64,000 bases of DNA from Enoplosus armatus (taxonomy: Eukaryota > Chordata > Actinopteri > Centrarchiformes > Enoplosidae). Below the pieces are notes generated by a model. It had not been told where the DNA came from. It searched no databases and worked only from the letters and a program-made list of their open reading frames with translations. Of the stretch, positions 61,840-64,000 are shown one piece after another (positions within the stretch are counted from its first letter, which is position 1; each line of letters opens with the position of its first letter). The stretch is taken from the NCBI RefSeq assembly GCF_043641665.1, contig NC_092181.1, positions 12,873,463-12,937,462 on the forward strand. Direction: 5' to 3'. Position numbers and translations under genes: made by a program.

Positions 61840-62110
61840 ACGGTGTCACCACGGTGATAACAGCATTATATTTTTCAAAGTGGCAAGAGACGCACATAAA
61901 CACAAGTGTGTCGTATAATTCTGTATTGGATTAATTTGCAATTTCACATGCTATTAATTGCGTCAACACTTTTGAAAGGGAATTTCATGAATCGCAATCT
62001 AATTAGAGGCTAATTTACTTTAGCATTCAGGCTGCTTTTCTCTTCTGTTAACCACATATATAAACACTCAATGAATTAATGGTGAATAGCTTGTGAATTA
62101 CGTCCTGTGG
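61840..62110. promoter_or_regulatory. candidate intronic enhancer, TAAT-rich
   Basis: A repeat-free block with 'ggattaatttgcaatttc', 'ctattaattgcgtcaac', TAATTA at 62000-62005 within 'caatctaattagaggc', and 'gctaatttac'. Four TAAT-type cores lie within about 90 bp, together with 'gtcaccacggtgataac' upstream. It resembles a developmental CNE in the third intron. Not tested for conservation. Confidence 0.33.
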
Positions 62111-64000
62111 ATTTATGACTGCCAAGCATAATTGTTTTTCCTCAACCCCCCGTGTGCTCACCCCGCATGCATGTGAAGTGCTAGAGGAGAGTGAGGGATG
62201 CAGGGAGAGACGGGGCAGGGAGAAAGGAAACAAGAGGGGCGCACAAACTCAAACAATGCTTTCCTATCTGTGTATTCATGTTGTATGATCACTCACAAGC
62301 TGCTGACAAGAGAGCCCATTCGGTGCCTCACGCCCCTCCCCCATCATCTCTTCCCCCAACAGTGAGCTGCTTCATGTCATAAAGCAAATGTCAGGCAGAT
62401 TAATAGGATGTAGCTCAACTTATATGAATGACAGTTCAGTCTGTGCTTTGAGGCCCAGGTATTCACTTATATATGTGTCTGTAAGGTTCAAAGACTGCCT
62501 GTATGCCTGCAGAAGGGGCTCCTCTTGCTCTTCCCTTAGGTCATTGTCAAACAGCAGTAGAAAGAAGATTAAAAAAAATGACACCAAATTATTGTACCAG
62601 TTGAATTTGACTTGATGAGATTGTTTCTATTAATTCTATATAGTGTAAGGTTATATAATGCCTTGGAATATGAGTAATATTATTCATATATACACATACA
62701 TATGAGAAAATCACATTGGGGCTACAAATGAGTGGTTCTCCAATTGCCTTCTTTGTTCTAGGTATGACCCCGGGGCTCTGACTATGGGAGACCACATTTC
62801 TTATGTGGGTGTCGGCCTTAAAAAGTTTAAGATGCCATCATGCTATATTTCCATCAAATTAAAAAAAAGTACCTTCAGGCAATTGTTACCCTCAGGCACT
62901 GACCTTGGATGGAGGTGTAGTTTGATCCTGTTGAATGACCTAGAGAGTGAGTTAGCTAATATAAGGCCTAAAAAGCAAAAAGGGTTTCTTGGGGTAACTC
63001 TGTCATAATCTCAAAAGGTCAGAGAGGCTCAGCTGAGATGAACAACTGAGACCTGAGAAAGAGCTTGGCATGGAGAGGGGGTGGGGGGCATTAATTAGAA
63101 AGGGAGAGGGTTGGAAGAGCTGTGGTATGGGAAGAGGTCACAGGAGGCACAGGGGGTCACAAGAGGCAAATAGAGGTGCGTTAGGCAACTGTCAGTCTCT
63201 ATAGCAACGGCCCGTTATAGGAAGGGTGAGGGGTGAGAAATTTTGCCTTTTATTTTGTGTGTGAGTGAGGATGTTTCTGTTTTTCTCTACTAATACTGAC
63301 AGATGGGATCTCATGGAGACACACCCACTTGACCCTCTCTTGTGTGCATTAACACATGCACATACATTTGCCTTCTGTGAGGAAAAGATCCTCTTGGTTA
63401 TCGTGTCAAAACGGCCAAGTCTCATTTCTGCATGCTCTTGTAGTTCCAACATAACTTTAGATATTTATTACAGTTGCAATATGCTTCAAATGCCCTTTTA
63501 TTGAACATGTTTACCAGTATTGTTTCACAGTAACACATTACATAATGTTATGAAATTTCAATACAAAAAATATTAGCATCACTGTCTTCCATTAAAATGA
63601 ATATTTATTTATTTCAAATTTTTAGTCGCCAAGATCTGCTGTGACTTCTCCCACTTAAAAGAGAATATAGTCACCAATTTTGTGGATTATTGACCAAAGG
63701 TATTGATTAGTGTAATGAATAACTACTTCCATGGAAGGGATAAGCAGTCATATTGCTATTGTGCTTCAACAGAGAATTTGCGGAAGGATATTAGAGATAT
63801 TGAAAAGGTCATGAACTCACTCCAAACTTGTATATTGTTTTCATGTTGTGCACTTCATGCACCTGGCAAACCCATGTATTTGTGCCTCTGCCTCCATATT
63901 GTTTTCAGTCTGTTTTTTGGACCGAATCAAGTGGACCTTGTTTCATTACTGTCACTAAGGCATGCTTCTTTTCTTTTGCCTGTTTTGATAAGATAAAAGA

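Larger units (their letters stand above)
57560..64000 (+). other. tnrc6c: start of intron 3, runs off the window
   Basis: Begins with a strong donor GTGAGTG. No further TNRC6 exon (for example one encoding VPEP... or the REVPPRF-type segment) was found in the remaining 6.4 kb, so this intron exceeds 6.4 kb. It contains a short CA tract (57799-57816), a purine-rich part (60240-60440), complex blocks near 60950-61080 and 61840-62110, and AT-rich sequence. No separate gene or mobile element was recognised. Confidence 0.6.

Noticed and set aside
62755..63008. Possible further TNRC6 exon after the AG at 62760
   Set aside because: The translated sequence does not match any TNRC6 segment I know, and no consensus donor follows in a suitable place.

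Overview
This is vertebrate, almost certainly teleost fish, genomic DNA. Most of it is non-coding. Three things point to a fish: very dense CA/GT, CT/GA and AT microsatellites; copies of SINE and MITE families I recognise from many teleost genomes (tRNA-headed SINEs ending in GCTTT-type tails, hAT-like MITEs, TTAA-flanked repeats); and small introns between tiny exons beside long intergenic spaces. There are no bacterial, phage, plasmid or viral genes, and no CRISPR array. Nearly all open reading frames come from simple repeats or chance, and none of those over 60 codons is a convincing gene.

The one gene I can support starts near 45.9-46.0 kb on the + strand and runs off the right end. It has a TATA-less, GC-rich promoter with GC boxes, a TGACGT half-site, an ETS-like site and a YY1-type AAAATGGCTGC. 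A long non-coding first exon ends at a clean CAAG|GTAAGT donor (46775/46776). A 10.6-kb intron follows, then exon 2 (57348-57448) with the start codon at 57386, an 89-nt intron, and a 22-nt exon 3 (57538-57559). The encoded start, MEEKKKKKQEEK...AQKK-VADQKPK, and the division into a Lys-rich exon plus a 22-nt microexon match what I recall of the N-terminus of TNRC6/GW182 proteins. These are the Argonaute-binding scaffolds of miRNA silencing. The QEEK and ADQK residues favour the TNRC6C paralogue. The large GW-repeat exons are not in the window.

Layout: 1-45.8 kb is an apparent gene desert with scattered SINEs, MITEs, microsatellites and purine/pyrimidine-rich tracts. Between them lie compositionally complex, homeodomain-, POU- or nuclear-receptor-motif-rich blocks that look like candidate conserved non-coding elements (about 1.9, 3.6-4.1, 5.1, 6.2-6.5, 7.7, 10.0-10.3, 12.3, 19.8-20.2, 26.0, 29.6, 32.5 and 33.9-34.1 kb). 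45.84-46.78 kb is the promoter and first exon, 46.78-57.35 kb is intron 1, 57.35-57.56 kb holds exons 2-3, and 57.56-64.0 kb is the start of intron 3, with further CNE-like blocks near 61.0 and 61.9-62.1 kb.

The most notable biology is the first exon. The leader carries at least five short upstream ORFs, one of which crosses the exon 1/2 junction and stops 24 nt before the main, weak-context AUG. This suggests translational control of a miRNA-pathway scaffold. I found no clearly novel system. Conservation claims are inference and need alignment.
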